A stretch of DNA of 64,000 nucleotides from Methylomonas sp. (GCF_023228165.1 NZ_JALOBS010000009.1:1-64000), one strand, 5' to 3'; counted from the first letter of the stretch, positions 33,879 through 44,057 are shown. Translations and numbers: made by a program. The notes: a model not told the origin generated them from the sequence alone.

Positions 33879-34772
33879 ATAAAACTTTTATTTGCCCAAG
33901 GCCCTTCGCTTAACACGCGCCTGTTAGTGGCCATTTTGGCTTCAATCGCATTATTGGTAACCGATTATCGAACGCAGTTTCTGCACCCACTGCGCTCCCT
34001 CTTGTCTATTGCAACCTATCCGATCCAGGTTTTAGCCAGCCTGCCGGGCGATAGCATTAAAACCATGTCTGATACGGTACTCTCCTACGTAGAATTGCAA
34101 AAAGAAAACAGACGCCTGAAGGAAACACAGCTGATTAACGCGGCCAAACTGTTAAAACTGGCCGCCCTGGAAAAAGAAAATATTCGGCTGCGCGTGCTGC
34201 TGGAAAACTCCTTTCAGCTTGGCGAACAAGTATTGATTGCCGAATTGCTGTCGGTAAAACTGGCGCCCTATGAACACACCGTGGTTGTGAATAAAGGCAC
34301 CCGTTTCGGCGTGCACCCCGAGCAGCCGGTACTGGATGCCAACGGTATCGTCGGCCAGGTAATACGCGCCCTGCCCTCCAGCTCGGAAGTAATGCTCATT
34401 ACCGACCCGGACCACGCCATTCCGGTTGAGGTCAATCGCAACGGCTTGCGGACTATTGCCTTCGGCACCGGCCTGCCCAATCGCTTACAACTGCCCTTTT
34501 TAGCTAAAAATGCCGATATCGTACCTGGCGACTTATTGGTTACCTCGGGTTTGGGCGGCGTGTTTCCGGCCGGCTACCCCGTGGCTGTAGTGGATAAATT
34601 CGAAACCCGACCGGACAAGTCGTTCGCCAATATTTACGCCACGCCCAAAGCCCAACTGGAAACCAGCCGCGAATTTTTGATCGTCTGGAGCGACTCGACC
34701 CCCGTGTTTCTGGACAAACACCAAGAACCCCAACCTTCCGACAAGCCGGAAACCGAGCATGCCAAACCCTAG
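33879..34772 (+). CDS. mreC: Rod-shape determining protein MreC
   Basis: A 297-aa protein if translation starts at ATA (33879); 281 aa from the GTG at 33927. The residues between, KLLFAQGPSLNTRLL, are the well-conserved start of gammaproteobacterial MreC, and TTGAGG lies 8 bases before the ATA, whereas the GTG has no ribosome binding site. An upstream in-frame TGA rules out a longer form. The rest is normal: a membrane helix, a coiled coil (about 75-115) and the beta-barrel periplasmic domain. An ATA start is rare, and a sequence error for ATG is possible. Confidence 0.92.
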   Translation: MKLLFAQGPSLNTRLLVAILASIALLVTDYRTQFLHPLRSLLSIATYPIQVLASLPGDSIKTMSDTVLSYVELQKENRRLKETQLINAAKLLKLAALEKENIRLRVLLENSFQLGEQVLIAELLSVKLAPYEHTVVVNKGTRFGVHPEQPVLDANGIVGQVIRALPSSSEVMLITDPDHAIPVEVNRNGLRTIAFGTGLPNRLQLPFLAKNADIVPGDLLVTSGLGGVFPAGYPVAVVDKFETRPDKSFANIYATPKAQLETSREFLIVWSDSTPVFLDKHQEPQPSDKPETEHAKP

Positions 34773-35250
34773 CCCGTTCGCGCCCTTCTATTTCATAGCG
34801 ACTTTGGCTATCGCCATGATACTGCGCATCATGGACTTATTTCCGGGCACGGTTGAATTCAATCCCGACTGGATCGCGCTAGCCTTGATTTATTGGTCCA
34901 TTGCCTTACCCGAGCGGTTTGGGGTATTTACCGCATTTTCGGTCGGCTTGCTGACCGATGTCCTGACCAGTCATTTGCTGGGCCAATATGCCCTGATTTA
35001 TGCCCTATTCAGTTATTTCAGCATCAGGCAACACCGCCGGCTACGCCAATTTCCGCTGATACAGCAATGCGTATTCGTGTTTTTTTGCCTACTGTGCGGT
35101 CATAGCCTGATTTTCGGCATGGAAAGTATGCAAGCAGCGAATCGACTGCCTTTGTCGTTTTGGTATCCTGTGCTTACCGGCTCCTTGGCCTGGCCACTGG
35201 TGTTCATGGTCCTGCGGGCGATTCGGGTCTTGGCGCGTATCAGCGGATAA
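34759..35250 (+). CDS. mreD: Rod-shape determining protein MreD
   Basis: A 163-aa membrane protein with five hydrophobic segments and the family's ALIYWSIALPERFGVFTAFSV and GLLTDVLTSHLLGQYAL. It overlaps mreC by 14 bases. Partner of MreC in the elongation complex. Confidence 0.93.
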   Translation: MPNPSPFAPFYFIATLAIAMILRIMDLFPGTVEFNPDWIALALIYWSIALPERFGVFTAFSVGLLTDVLTSHLLGQYALIYALFSYFSIRQHRRLRQFPLIQQCVFVFFCLLCGHSLIFGMESMQAANRLPLSFWYPVLTGSLAWPLVFMVLRAIRVLARISG

Positions 35251-35251
35251 A

Positions 35252-37105
35252 ATGGATAGACTTTTTGCTATCAAGGATTCTCTGGCGGAAAACCGGATAT
35301 TTCTGAGCCGCATCGTGGCGGCTTTTTTGCTGATCCTGGTGTTGATCGCCGGACTGATTGTCAGACTGGTCTATTTACAGGTGGTCGGGCACGAGCATTA
35401 CGCCACGCTGTCCAAAGACAACCGCATTAAAATTTCGCCGTTACCGCCCACTCGCGGCATCATTTACGACCGCCATGGCCGAATGCTGGCTGAAAACGTG
35501 CCCACCTACAGTCTGGAATTGATCCCGGAGCAAATCAAGGATTTAGACGGCACCTTGGCGAAACTGCAAAAGCTGCTGACCATTCCAGACGACAAAATCG
35601 AGCAATTTCATAAGCAAAGAAAACGGAATAAAGCCTTTGTCACTACGCCGCTATTGCAAAACCTGTCGGACGAAGATGTGGCAAAATTTGCCGTGGTCAG
35701 ACCCTATTTCCCAGGCGTCGACGTCTACGCCCGCTTGGTGCGCCATTATCCATACGGCGAACTGGCCGCGCATGTGGTCGGTTATGTCGGCCGTATCAAC
35801 GAGCAGGAATTAAAAACCCTCCCCACCGCCGAATACCGCGGCACCGACATCATCGGTAAAAACGGTATCGAAAAATCCTACGAATCCCAATTGCTGGGCA
35901 CCGCCGGCTATGAAGAAATCGAAACCAACGCTCAGGCCAGGGCCGTCAATACGGTAGCCACGGTGGAACCGATTGCCGGCTCCAACATTTATCTAACCCT
36001 GGACATCGATCTGCAAAAAATTGCCTACGATGCGCTGGGCGAATACAACGGCGCCGCCGTGGCGATTGATATTAAAACCGGCGGGGTACTGGCTTTCGCC
36101 AGCAGGCCCGGATTCGATCCCAATCCGTTTGTAACCGGGATATCCTACAAAGAATACAAGGCCCTGCGCGACTCGCCCGATCAACCGCTCTATAATCGCG
36201 CTTTGCGCGGCCTGTATCCGCCCGGCTCCACGGTTAAACCCTTTATCGCCCTGGCCGGACTGGAGTATGGCGTCATCGATTACAGGCACCGGTTGTTTTG
36301 TCCGGGTTATTACCAATTGCCCAACGTTAAACACAAGTACCGCGACTGGAAAAAAGGCGGACATGGCATGGTCGATATGAACGACGCCATCACTCAATCC
36401 TGTGATGTCTATTTTTACGAACTGGCGATGGCCCTGGGCATCGATCGATTATCCGAATTCATGCATCGTTTCGGGTTCGGCGAAAAAAGCGGTATCGATC
36501 TGGTCGGCGAAGTCAGCGGCTTAATGCCGTCCAAGAACTGGAAACGCAGCCATCGCAATCGCCCCTGGTACCCAGGGGAAACCGTGATCACCGGTATCGG
36601 TCAGGGTTATACTCAAGTAACCCCGCTACAATTGGCGCGCGCCACCGCCATTTTGGCCAATTACGGCAAGGTTATCACCCCGCACTTGGTACAGGAAATC
36701 ATCACCCCGGATTACGCCACCCCCCCGGAATTATTGCCGGACAGAGAAATCCCTTTAATGAAACAGCATGTCGATAATATCATTACCTCCATGACTAATG
36801 TAGTTCACGGCTACCGCGGTACCGCGGGCCGCATATCCAAACACATTAATTACCAGATTGCCGGCAAAACCGGCACGGCCCAGGTTTTTACCGTCAAACA
36901 GGAAGAAAAGTACAACGAGGATGCCATCGATTTTAAAATGCGCGACCATGCCTTGTTCATCGCCTTTGCGCCGGTACACGACCCCAAAATCGCGGTAGCC
37001 GTAGTCGTCGAACATGGTGGCCACGGGGGTTCTATAGCGGCCCCCATGGCCGGAGACATCATCAACGCCTATCTCAGCCCCAAGGAGGCGCCGCATGAAG
37101 ATTGA
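35252..37105 (+). CDS. mrdA: Penicillin-binding protein 2
   Basis: A 617-aa class B transpeptidase of the elongasome. One N-terminal membrane helix (about 20-43), the pedestal domain with LPPTRGIIYDRHGRMLAEN, and the transpeptidase domain with active-site STVK (Ser326), SCD (QSCDVYFYEL) and KTGT (GKTGTAQVF). It starts two bases after the mreD stop. Confidence 0.96.
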   Translation: MDRLFAIKDSLAENRIFLSRIVAAFLLILVLIAGLIVRLVYLQVVGHEHYATLSKDNRIKISPLPPTRGIIYDRHGRMLAENVPTYSLELIPEQIKDLDGTLAKLQKLLTIPDDKIEQFHKQRKRNKAFVTTPLLQNLSDEDVAKFAVVRPYFPGVDVYARLVRHYPYGELAAHVVGYVGRINEQELKTLPTAEYRGTDIIGKNGIEKSYESQLLGTAGYEEIETNAQARAVNTVATVEPIAGSNIYLTLDIDLQKIAYDALGEYNGAAVAIDIKTGGVLAFASRPGFDPNPFVTGISYKEYKALRDSPDQPLYNRALRGLYPPGSTVKPFIALAGLEYGVIDYRHRLFCPGYYQLPNVKHKYRDWKKGGHGMVDMNDAITQSCDVYFYELAMALGIDRLSEFMHRFGFGEKSGIDLVGEVSGLMPSKNWKRSHRNRPWYPGETVITGIGQGYTQVTPLQLARATAILANYGKVITPHLVQEIITPDYATPPELLPDREIPLMKQHVDNIITSMTNVVHGYRGTAGRISKHINYQIAGKTGTAQVFTVKQEEKYNEDAIDFKMRDHALFIAFAPVHDPKIAVAVVVEHGGHGGSIAAPMAGDIINAYLSPKEAPHED

Positions 37106-38225
37106 AATGCGTACCGAACAGTTTCAGTCGCCGTCATTACTCGGTAACTTGCTGCGCAAGTTACATGTCGATATTCCGTTGTTTTTGATCCTGATCTTGA
37201 TTTGCACGCTCAGTTTTGTGATCTTGTATAGCGCCGGCGGCCAAAATGAGGCGCTGTTAATGCGTCATGCCAGCCGCATGGGTTTGGCGATTGCCGTGAT
37301 GATCGTTTTGGCACATATCAATCCGCGCCGTTTTCAGTCCTTTTCCGTAGCTTTTTTTAGCCTTTGCCTGCTGCTGCTGCTAGCGGTTGCCGTGATGGGC
37401 CAAATCAGCATGGGCGCGCAACGCTGGCTGGATTTGGGCTTTTTTCGCTTTCAACCGTCCGAATTCACCAAGATAGCCGCGCCCATGATGGTCGCCTGGT
37501 ATTTGTCCGAACATTCGCTACCGCCCAAACCCAAAAACGTTCTCGCGGCCGGCATATTATTACTGATTCCCGTGTTGCTAATCGCCAAACAGCCGGATCT
37601 TGGTACCTCGTTGCTGGTGGCCAGTTCCGGCGCGGCAGTACTGTTTTTTGCCGGCCTGTCCTGGTGGTTCATGATCGGCATTGCGGTGCTGCTGGCGGCA
37701 TCGACCCCAATTTTGTGGCATTTCCTGCGCGAGTATCAGCGCAACCGGGTACTGACTTTTATCAATCCGGAAGCCGACCCGATGGGCACGGGCTACCATA
37801 TCATCCAGTCTAAAATTGCCATCGGCTCCGGCGGCATCAGCGGTAAAGGCTGGCTGGGCAGCACCCAATCCAAGTTGGACTTTTTACCGGAAAGCTCCAC
37901 CGACTTCATTTTTGCCGTGTTTGCCGAAGAGTTCGGCTTGTTCGGCTGCGTCGGTTTGTTGTTCTTGTATTTACTGGTCATCAGCCGTTGCTTTTACATT
38001 GCCGTGCAATCTCAGGATACTTATTGCCGCTTGTTGGCCGGCAGTCTGGCTTTTACTTTTTTTGTTTATGTGTTCGTCAACATCGGCATGGTGATCGGCA
38101 TTTTGCCGGTGGTCGGCGTTCCCTTACCTCTGGTCAGTTACGGCGGCACCTCCATGGTGACCCTGATGGCCGGCTTCGGCATTTTGATGTCGATACACAC
38201 CCACCGTAAACTTTTACCCATCTAA
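37095..38225 (+). CDS. rodA: Peptidoglycan glycosyltransferase RodA
   Basis: A 376-aa SEDS protein with ten membrane helices. FQPSEFTKIAAPMM, GTGYHIIQSKIAIGSGG, FIFAVFAEEFG and PLPLVSYGGTSM are the SEDS signatures. It polymerises glycan strands with PBP2. Overlaps mrdA by 11 bases. Confidence 0.96.
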   Translation: MKIEMRTEQFQSPSLLGNLLRKLHVDIPLFLILILICTLSFVILYSAGGQNEALLMRHASRMGLAIAVMIVLAHINPRRFQSFSVAFFSLCLLLLLAVAVMGQISMGAQRWLDLGFFRFQPSEFTKIAAPMMVAWYLSEHSLPPKPKNVLAAGILLLIPVLLIAKQPDLGTSLLVASSGAAVLFFAGLSWWFMIGIAVLLAASTPILWHFLREYQRNRVLTFINPEADPMGTGYHIIQSKIAIGSGGISGKGWLGSTQSKLDFLPESSTDFIFAVFAEEFGLFGCVGLLFLYLLVISRCFYIAVQSQDTYCRLLAGSLAFTFFVYVFVNIGMVIGILPVVGVPLPLVSYGGTSMVTLMAGFGILMSIHTHRKLLPI

Positions 38226-38234
38226 TTCAAGCCT

Positions 38235-39224
38235 ATGAAACCATATATTCACTTATCCGCCGCCCTACTCAGCGCCAGCCTGATGACTGCAGGCACCGCA
38301 ACCGCTGAAATCCCCCAAACCGACGCCTTAAATCGCTTTATCAATCAGATGGTCAAACAGCATCATTTCAACGGAGCCGAACTTAACCGCTTGTTTCAGT
38401 CGGTCAATATCCAGCAACCTATCCTGAACGCCATGGGCAAACCGGCGGAAGGCAAGCCGTGGTATCAATACCGCGAAATATTCATGACGGACTCCCGCAT
38501 AGACGGTGGGGTACAATTCTGGCGCGAAAACGAAGCCGCTTTAAAAGCAGTGGAACAACAATACGGCGTGCCTGCCGAAATCATCATTGCCATTATCGGC
38601 GTGGAAACCAAATACGGTGCGTTTACCGGCAAATACCGGGTGATCGACGCCTTATCGACCCTGGGCTTCGCCTACCCGTCCCGCAGCGAATTTTTCTTGA
38701 AGGAGTTGGAAAACTTTTTGTTGTTAAGTCGCGAAGAACACCTGGACCCGTTACAACCGTTGGGCTCATATGCCGGCGCAATGGGATTGGCGCAATTCAT
38801 GCCTAGCAGTTACAGGGCCTATGCCAAGGATTTCGATCAGGATAAAAAACGCGACATTTGGCATAACAATAGCGACGCTATCGCCAGCGTTGCCAACTAT
38901 TTTGTCGCTAATCACTGGCAACGCGGCGGGGCTATTACCTATCAAGTCTCGGCTAAGGGCGATACCTATAAAAAGGCCTTAAGCAAAGGCGTCAAGCCGG
39001 ATGTATCGATAGGTCAACTGCGTAAATTGGGCGTCGACATCCCGAAACAATTGCGGAATAACGAACAAGCCAAATTACTGAGCTATCCCATGCCCGATTA
39101 CGAACAACTCTGGCTGGGCCTGCATAATTTTTATGTAATCACCCGGTATAACCACAGCCCGCTGTACGCCATGGCCGCTTATCAATTAAGTCAGGCCATA
39201 CGCGAGAAAAAGACCCACAATTAA
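38235..39224 (+). CDS. mltB: Lytic murein transglycosylase B
   Basis: A 329-aa periplasmic enzyme. A cleavable signal peptide (cut near ATA, residue 24) replaces the lipobox of E. coli MltB, so it is probably soluble. The catalytic Glu is in IIGVETKYGAFTG, and the family's AMGLAQFMPSSYRAYA and YNHSPLYAMAAYQL follow. It cuts glycan strands to form 1,6-anhydro ends. It ends the mre-mrd operon; its stop codon overlaps the stop of thpR on the other strand. Confidence 0.94.
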   Translation: MKPYIHLSAALLSASLMTAGTATAEIPQTDALNRFINQMVKQHHFNGAELNRLFQSVNIQQPILNAMGKPAEGKPWYQYREIFMTDSRIDGGVQFWRENEAALKAVEQQYGVPAEIIIAIIGVETKYGAFTGKYRVIDALSTLGFAYPSRSEFFLKELENFLLLSREEHLDPLQPLGSYAGAMGLAQFMPSSYRAYAKDFDQDKKRDIWHNNSDAIASVANYFVANHWQRGGAITYQVSAKGDTYKKALSKGVKPDVSIGQLRKLGVDIPKQLRNNEQAKLLSYPMPDYEQLWLGLHNFYVITRYNHSPLYAMAAYQLSQAIREKKTHN

Positions 39225-39730
39225 GCCGCGAGCCCCCATCGCTGCAACACCCGGTACTCCACTCCCGCGGGAGTGGAGCTGGATTCCACCAGACAAAAAC
39301 TATCGGCCTGCCAAATAATCGGCTCAAATTCGGCCCGCGGGAGTTGCTTGGCCTTTCGCAGCAAAGTAACATGCGGCTTATAGGGCCGCTGGTCAACCGG
39401 TATGCGGTTTTGTACAGCGGCGACCGTCAACGCAGTCACCCAATTTAACAATACCGTGTCGGCCGGTTCGGCGCGCAAGCATACGATTGCCGGTTTTTTC
39501 CAAAACTCAATCCGATCGAACCTTAAGCAAAACGCCTCAATGGCAATTTGGCCGGCCGCGTTGCTGACGGCTTGCTGCCGGACGGCATCGACTGAGCCTA
39601 AAAACACTAAGGTGACATGCAGATTGTTGGCCGAGACCGGCTTGCCGAAACTGTGCATACCCCGACAGAGCTGCTGGCATTGTCGCCGGGTATTTTGATC
39701 CGGCCAAAGGGCAAAAAACAGCCGCTTCAT
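39221..39730 (-). CDS. thpR: RNA 2',3'-cyclic phosphodiesterase
   Basis: A 169-aa 2H phosphoesterase (LigT/ThpR). It starts KRLFFALWPD and has two H-x-T motifs, NNLHVTLVFLG and KPHVTLLRK, that form the active site. It opens 2',3'-cyclic phosphates on RNA. It overlaps the upstream thioredoxin-fold gene by 4 bases, so the two are probably translated together. Confidence 0.92.
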   Translation of the reverse strand: MKRLFFALWPDQNTRRQCQQLCRGMHSFGKPVSANNLHVTLVFLGSVDAVRQQAVSNAAGQIAIEAFCLRFDRIEFWKKPAIVCLRAEPADTVLLNWVTALTVAAVQNRIPVDQRPYKPHVTLLRKAKQLPRAEFEPIIWQADSFCLVESSSTPAGVEYRVLQRWGLAA

Positions 39731-40410
39731 GCCGGCACGGGTTCTGCTAAAAGTTGCTGAATATTGCTTTCCAGTCCCGGAAAAAATCCGAATCCGCTGA
39801 ACCGCAGCACGCCCTGTTTATCGAGCAATAGGTGTGAAGGTGTGCCCTGCAAACCAAAACAATCGAAGGTCTCGGCACGGTATTCGCGCTGCTGTAAAAA
39901 ACGGAACACCTGTTGGCGGATTTGTTGTCGATATTCAGCCGACTGCACCGCGAGAGCCGGTAGATTGTGTTGGATATAGTTATCAACGCTCAGTTCGCTA
40001 ACAGGCAGCTCGGCTTTAACCAAGCGATCCACAGCCACCGGAAACGGAATTCGATATTGCCAGCCGCCGTTCACTAATTGCCCATGCTCGCCAAGCGCCT
40101 TTAGCGTTTCGCCTATCACTTGCCCCTTCTCGAGTAGCAGTTGCAAATTCTGCCGGGTGTTTTTATCAAAATCTTCAAATGCGGTGGCCACCCCCAACAC
40201 CGTCAGACCATGCATTGAATAGCGCTGATGTAAATCGATGGCCTGCGGCAATGCATACAAAAAGCAGCCAGGACAATTAACCTGAAACACCTCTACCAAG
40301 ACAACCTGCCCACGCAGTTGGGCAAAATCGACGGCATCTCCCTGCAGCCATTCCTCTACCAGCAACGGTGGTGCGATTCGCTCTAATTGCGCGACAGCCA
40401 TATTCAGCAC
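39727..40410 (-). CDS. Thioredoxin-fold redoxin with CPGC motif
   Basis: A 227-aa TlpA/AhpC-like protein. VVLVEVFQVNCPGCFLYALPQ contains the CPGC pair, GLTVLGVATAFEDF is the following strand, and GTPSHLLLDKQGVLRFSGFGF is the cis-Pro region. There is no signal peptide, so it is cytoplasmic. An alternative ATG at 40401 would remove three residues. It starts 15 bases after flgL. Substrate unknown. Confidence 0.82.
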   Translation of the reverse strand: MLNMAVAQLERIAPPLLVEEWLQGDAVDFAQLRGQVVLVEVFQVNCPGCFLYALPQAIDLHQRYSMHGLTVLGVATAFEDFDKNTRQNLQLLLEKGQVIGETLKALGEHGQLVNGGWQYRIPFPVAVDRLVKAELPVSELSVDNYIQHNLPALAVQSAEYRQQIRQQVFRFLQQREYRAETFDCFGLQGTPSHLLLDKQGVLRFSGFGFFPGLESNIQQLLAEPVPA

Positions 40411-40425
40411 CCATCTGTAAGCAAT

Positions 40426-41340
40426 TTAATTGATAAAGTTGAATAACGACAAATTCTGTACCTTTATAAATGCTTGTTGCGCCGCTTGCAAGGACGTTTG
40501 CTGTAAATTGAATTTACTGATGGCATCGGCATAATCCAGATCGCCTATGGCCGAGGCTGTGGCTTTATTATCCAGAATATAGTCGTCATTGAGGCTTTCC
40601 TGATTATCCAAGGCATGCAAGCGGGCGCCGGTGGAAGCCCGGGTGGTCTCGATTCGCTTCAATGCCTCATCCAAATCGGTCAGCGAATTGGAGGACGGTT
40701 GATTATTTTTCAAATCCAGGGAAAGCTGCTCCACGGCCTGAAAAACATTGCCAATGGAACCGGCCGTCAACACACCGGGCGTCAGCTCTCCGAACACCGT
40801 GTTTCCAGGATCGCCATCGGTCAGCGTCCGCTCGGGCCCTATCGCGATATTCCGCCGAGTATCGGGCTCGCCATCGAAGCTATAGCCGGCGGCGCCCTTG
40901 CTGTAAGCAGGCACATTACTTTTGGTCCCGGAAAACAGATATTCGCCATTAGCGTTTTGAGTGTTCGCTAAGCCCAATAGATGCTGGTTTAATTGGTCGA
41001 TTTCAGCAGCAATCTGTGTGCGGTTTTCCTGAGTATTGGTGTCGTTCAAGCCCTGAACAGCGAGCTCCCTGATACGCTGCAGTGTATCCGTGGCGTTACC
41101 GAGACTGGACTCTTGCAGACCCAGCCTTTGCCTGGCCACACCGATATTGACCTGATATTGCTCATTCTCCTTGATGTTTTGCTGTAGGTTAATCAGCCCT
41201 GTGACAGCCGTCGGATTTTCCGAAGGTTTCAGATATTTTTGTCCGGAAGACAATTTAAGCTGCGCTTCGCTCAACTTGACTTGTTGATTCAGCATCGCAT
41301 CAACGGCGAGTTGTTGACTCCATGAAGTGGAAATGCGCAT
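40426..41340 (-). CDS. flgL: Flagellar hook-filament junction protein FlgL
   Basis: A 304-aa flagellin-like protein. It starts MRISTSWSQQLAVDAMLNQQ, has SGQKYLKPSENPTAVTGLINLQ and ends with a helical D0 segment. Joins hook to filament together with FlgK. Last gene of the flg operon. Confidence 0.95.
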   Translation of the reverse strand: MRISTSWSQQLAVDAMLNQQVKLSEAQLKLSSGQKYLKPSENPTAVTGLINLQQNIKENEQYQVNIGVARQRLGLQESSLGNATDTLQRIRELAVQGLNDTNTQENRTQIAAEIDQLNQHLLGLANTQNANGEYLFSGTKSNVPAYSKGAAGYSFDGEPDTRRNIAIGPERTLTDGDPGNTVFGELTPGVLTAGSIGNVFQAVEQLSLDLKNNQPSSNSLTDLDEALKRIETTRASTGARLHALDNQESLNDDYILDNKATASAIGDLDYADAISKFNLQQTSLQAAQQAFIKVQNLSLFNFIN

Positions 41341-41351
41341 GATGATATCTC

Positions 41352-43013
41352 CTAACGAATCACGCCGAGTAGGCTGTCAAATAAAGCATTGGCAACAGAT
41401 ACCGCTTTGGCCGCGGCTTGATAGGAATTTTGGAATTTAATCAGATTAGCCGCTTCTTCGTCCAAATTGACTCCGACCAAATCTTCCCTGGCCTGAGTGG
41501 CTTGATCCAGCAAAACCTTTTGCGCACTTCGGCTAACGGAAGCATTGTGGGTTTTCGAACCAACATCCGAGACTAGCTGCCCGTAAACTTGGGTAAATGA
41601 ACTTTTACCCCCGAACATCAGGTTGAGCGATTCAAGTCCGGCCAGTTCCAATGCCTTGCTATTATCACCCGGTTGATTTTTTGCGCCGGCCGCGGCAATC
41701 TGTCCGGGAGTCGAAATGGCGGGATTAATCTTTATCGACTCGGCAGCTTTAAAAAACGGACTGACTTTAAACGAGTCGCCGATATTAACAGACCCGGCTC
41801 CCGAGAAATTTAAATTAAATCCGAACGCAGCCAGACCGGCATCGCTTAAGCCCGCGGCGATACTGTTATCGCTTAAATTAGTCAGCGTGTAGACGTTGTT
41901 GGGCGCCACCCCGGTCACCTCCACCCGATAGGATGCCCCTAGATTCACCGCGGCGGTGGGAGCAACGAAATCGGCGGTCACCGTCAAATTACTATCCTGG
42001 ACATTACTGACCACCGGCAGGTTGGTTGGCGACCCCAGATCGAAAAACTTCAGACCAGGGTTGTCGTTAAGATCATAACCGTCTTGATGGACTTTGTTAA
42101 ACTCTATGGCCAATCCAGTAGCCAGCAAACCCAACTGGTTCTGGGCGGAATCCAACATCTCATCCCTAAAACGTAAATTTCCGTATATTTCGCCGCCTGT
42201 CAGATTACCGGTAATGTCTTCGCCATTTAGCTTAACCAGCAGATGACTGGGATCGTTAGCAGCCCCTTGCAGGGACAAGCTGGATGCATTTGTACCCAGT
42301 ACCAGGGGCTGGCCTTGCTGGGTAAAGATACTGAAGCTGCCGTCAGGTTGCGGTACCACCGAAATATCCATTTTTTCCGCTACCTTGGACAACAATAAAT
42401 CGCGTTGATCCATCAACTCGTTAGGTAATTGCTGACCGCTGGTTTTACCCACAGCATCCATAATCCGACGATTGAGATCGGCAATGGATTTGGTGAAACT
42501 GTTGACTTCTTTTACTGAAGTATCCAGATTACTATTAACCTGTTGCCGCAGATCATCGAACCGGTTGCTCATGGTATTAAACTGCCGCGCGATAGCATCC
42601 CCTTCCGACAGCATAACCTGCCGGGCGGGAATCGAAGTGGGATCGTTCGCCACATCGTTGACAGCATTAAAAAATGATTTCATGGCCGGCGACAAACCGG
42701 TGCTTTCATTGGCTATCAAATTGTCCATTTGCGTCGACAACAAGTAAAAGCTGTCCACATCGTTAAAAGCGGTTGCGCTGGAACGTTGCTGAGTATTGAC
42801 AAACTCATCATAACTTCGCTTGATATTGGTTGCATTGACGCCGCTACCGAGATAACCGTGCCCGACAAATTGCTCGGGCGACGTTTGCAGTTCCACTCGC
42901 TGGCGGCTATAACCTTCCGTATTAACATTGCTGATATTATTGCTGGTGACTTCCAACGAACGTTGGAATGCCGCCAAACCCGATAAAGCCGAACCTAAAA
43001 TACCGATGGCCAT
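41352..43013 (-). CDS. flgK: Flagellar hook-associated protein 1 FlgK
   Basis: A 553-aa protein. The N-terminus ILGSALSGLAAFQRSLEVTS and NNISNVNTEGYSRQRVEL, and the C-terminal VNLDEEAANLIKFQNSYQAA, are the conserved D0 regions; the variable middle is surface-exposed. Confidence 0.96.
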   Translation of the reverse strand: MAIGILGSALSGLAAFQRSLEVTSNNISNVNTEGYSRQRVELQTSPEQFVGHGYLGSGVNATNIKRSYDEFVNTQQRSSATAFNDVDSFYLLSTQMDNLIANESTGLSPAMKSFFNAVNDVANDPTSIPARQVMLSEGDAIARQFNTMSNRFDDLRQQVNSNLDTSVKEVNSFTKSIADLNRRIMDAVGKTSGQQLPNELMDQRDLLLSKVAEKMDISVVPQPDGSFSIFTQQGQPLVLGTNASSLSLQGAANDPSHLLVKLNGEDITGNLTGGEIYGNLRFRDEMLDSAQNQLGLLATGLAIEFNKVHQDGYDLNDNPGLKFFDLGSPTNLPVVSNVQDSNLTVTADFVAPTAAVNLGASYRVEVTGVAPNNVYTLTNLSDNSIAAGLSDAGLAAFGFNLNFSGAGSVNIGDSFKVSPFFKAAESIKINPAISTPGQIAAAGAKNQPGDNSKALELAGLESLNLMFGGKSSFTQVYGQLVSDVGSKTHNASVSRSAQKVLLDQATQAREDLVGVNLDEEAANLIKFQNSYQAAAKAVSVANALFDSLLGVIR

Positions 43014-43022
43014 AACAACCCC

Positions 43023-44057
43023 CTACCCCGCACTCACCAGCGCCTGATCGGCGATTTGGCTGTTATAAATACTCATGATTTTCTCCGCATAGCGAGGATC
43101 GGTCGCATAACCGGCCTTTTGCAGCTCCCGGACATATTGGGCAGGATGATCGGCCTTCTTCAAAGCCTCGCTATAACGGGGATTCGATTTGATGAATTTC
43201 ACATAATCGTCAAAGCTTTGTTTATAAGAATCGTATGATCTAAATCCCGCCATTTCTTTTCTGGCCACCCCGTTCTCATATTCCAAAGTGGATACTTGAT
43301 TTTGTTTGCCTTGCCAACTTTTATCGGCTTTGATATTAAAAAGATTAAAACTACTTTCACCTTCGGCATTTTTGATCACCGATTTTCCCCATCCGGTTTC
43401 TAACGCGGCCTGCGCTAACAGCACATTGGCATCCACGCCAAGTTCATCGGCGGCCTGCTGCGCATGAGGCGACAACTGACTCATAAATAATTGTTTGTTA
43501 AGCGCCATTTCGCCGCCACCCAGATCGGACTGCATGGCTTTCCATTGCTCATCAAGGGCTTTTTGACTTTGTTCCAAACGCTCAAGGCTTTCCTGTAAGC
43601 GGTTTAAGCCGGATTCTTCCATGGCTTGGGCGGCCGTGACACTAGCGGTAGTCGTATTTGGGGCAGTATTAAGCGACTGACCGGCTGCTTGAGCTTTGAT
43701 ACCCATGGCTCGGTTCAAATAATCGCCGGCCTGCATCTCTTGGTCTTTCTCGCTTTTTGGCTTGGGCGACAATTGCTTGGCGATTAAATCAGCCAATCCG
43801 ACACCCGGTTTGCCGGCCAGATTGATCGCCATCTGTTGATCAAACATATCCCGATAAAAATCGCTTTGTTTGCTATCCAAAGCTCCATCCGCTAATTTTG
43901 CTTGGCGCATGCTTTTTAAAACCATGGTCAGGAATACGGATTCGAATTGCTTGGCGACTTCAGCGATTGCTTCGGGCGTTTGCTCGCGCGCACCTTGTTT
44001 CAGTTTTGCCAGACCATTAAAGTCCGTGTATACGGATGCAGCGTCGGTATTTAACAT
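43023..44057 (-). CDS. flgJ: Flagellar rod capping protein/muramidase FlgJ
   Basis: A 344-aa bifunctional protein. Residues about 30-110 are the rod-cap domain (AKQFESVFLTMVLKSMRQA). Residues about 190-335 form a glucosaminidase domain with ALETGWGKSVIK (catalytic Glu) and YSEALKKADHPAQYVRELQK. It cuts peptidoglycan so that the rod can pass. Confidence 0.96.
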   Translation of the reverse strand: MLNTDAASVYTDFNGLAKLKQGAREQTPEAIAEVAKQFESVFLTMVLKSMRQAKLADGALDSKQSDFYRDMFDQQMAINLAGKPGVGLADLIAKQLSPKPKSEKDQEMQAGDYLNRAMGIKAQAAGQSLNTAPNTTTASVTAAQAMEESGLNRLQESLERLEQSQKALDEQWKAMQSDLGGGEMALNKQLFMSQLSPHAQQAADELGVDANVLLAQAALETGWGKSVIKNAEGESSFNLFNIKADKSWQGKQNQVSTLEYENGVARKEMAGFRSYDSYKQSFDDYVKFIKSNPRYSEALKKADHPAQYVRELQKAGYATDPRYAEKIMSIYNSQIADQALVSAG

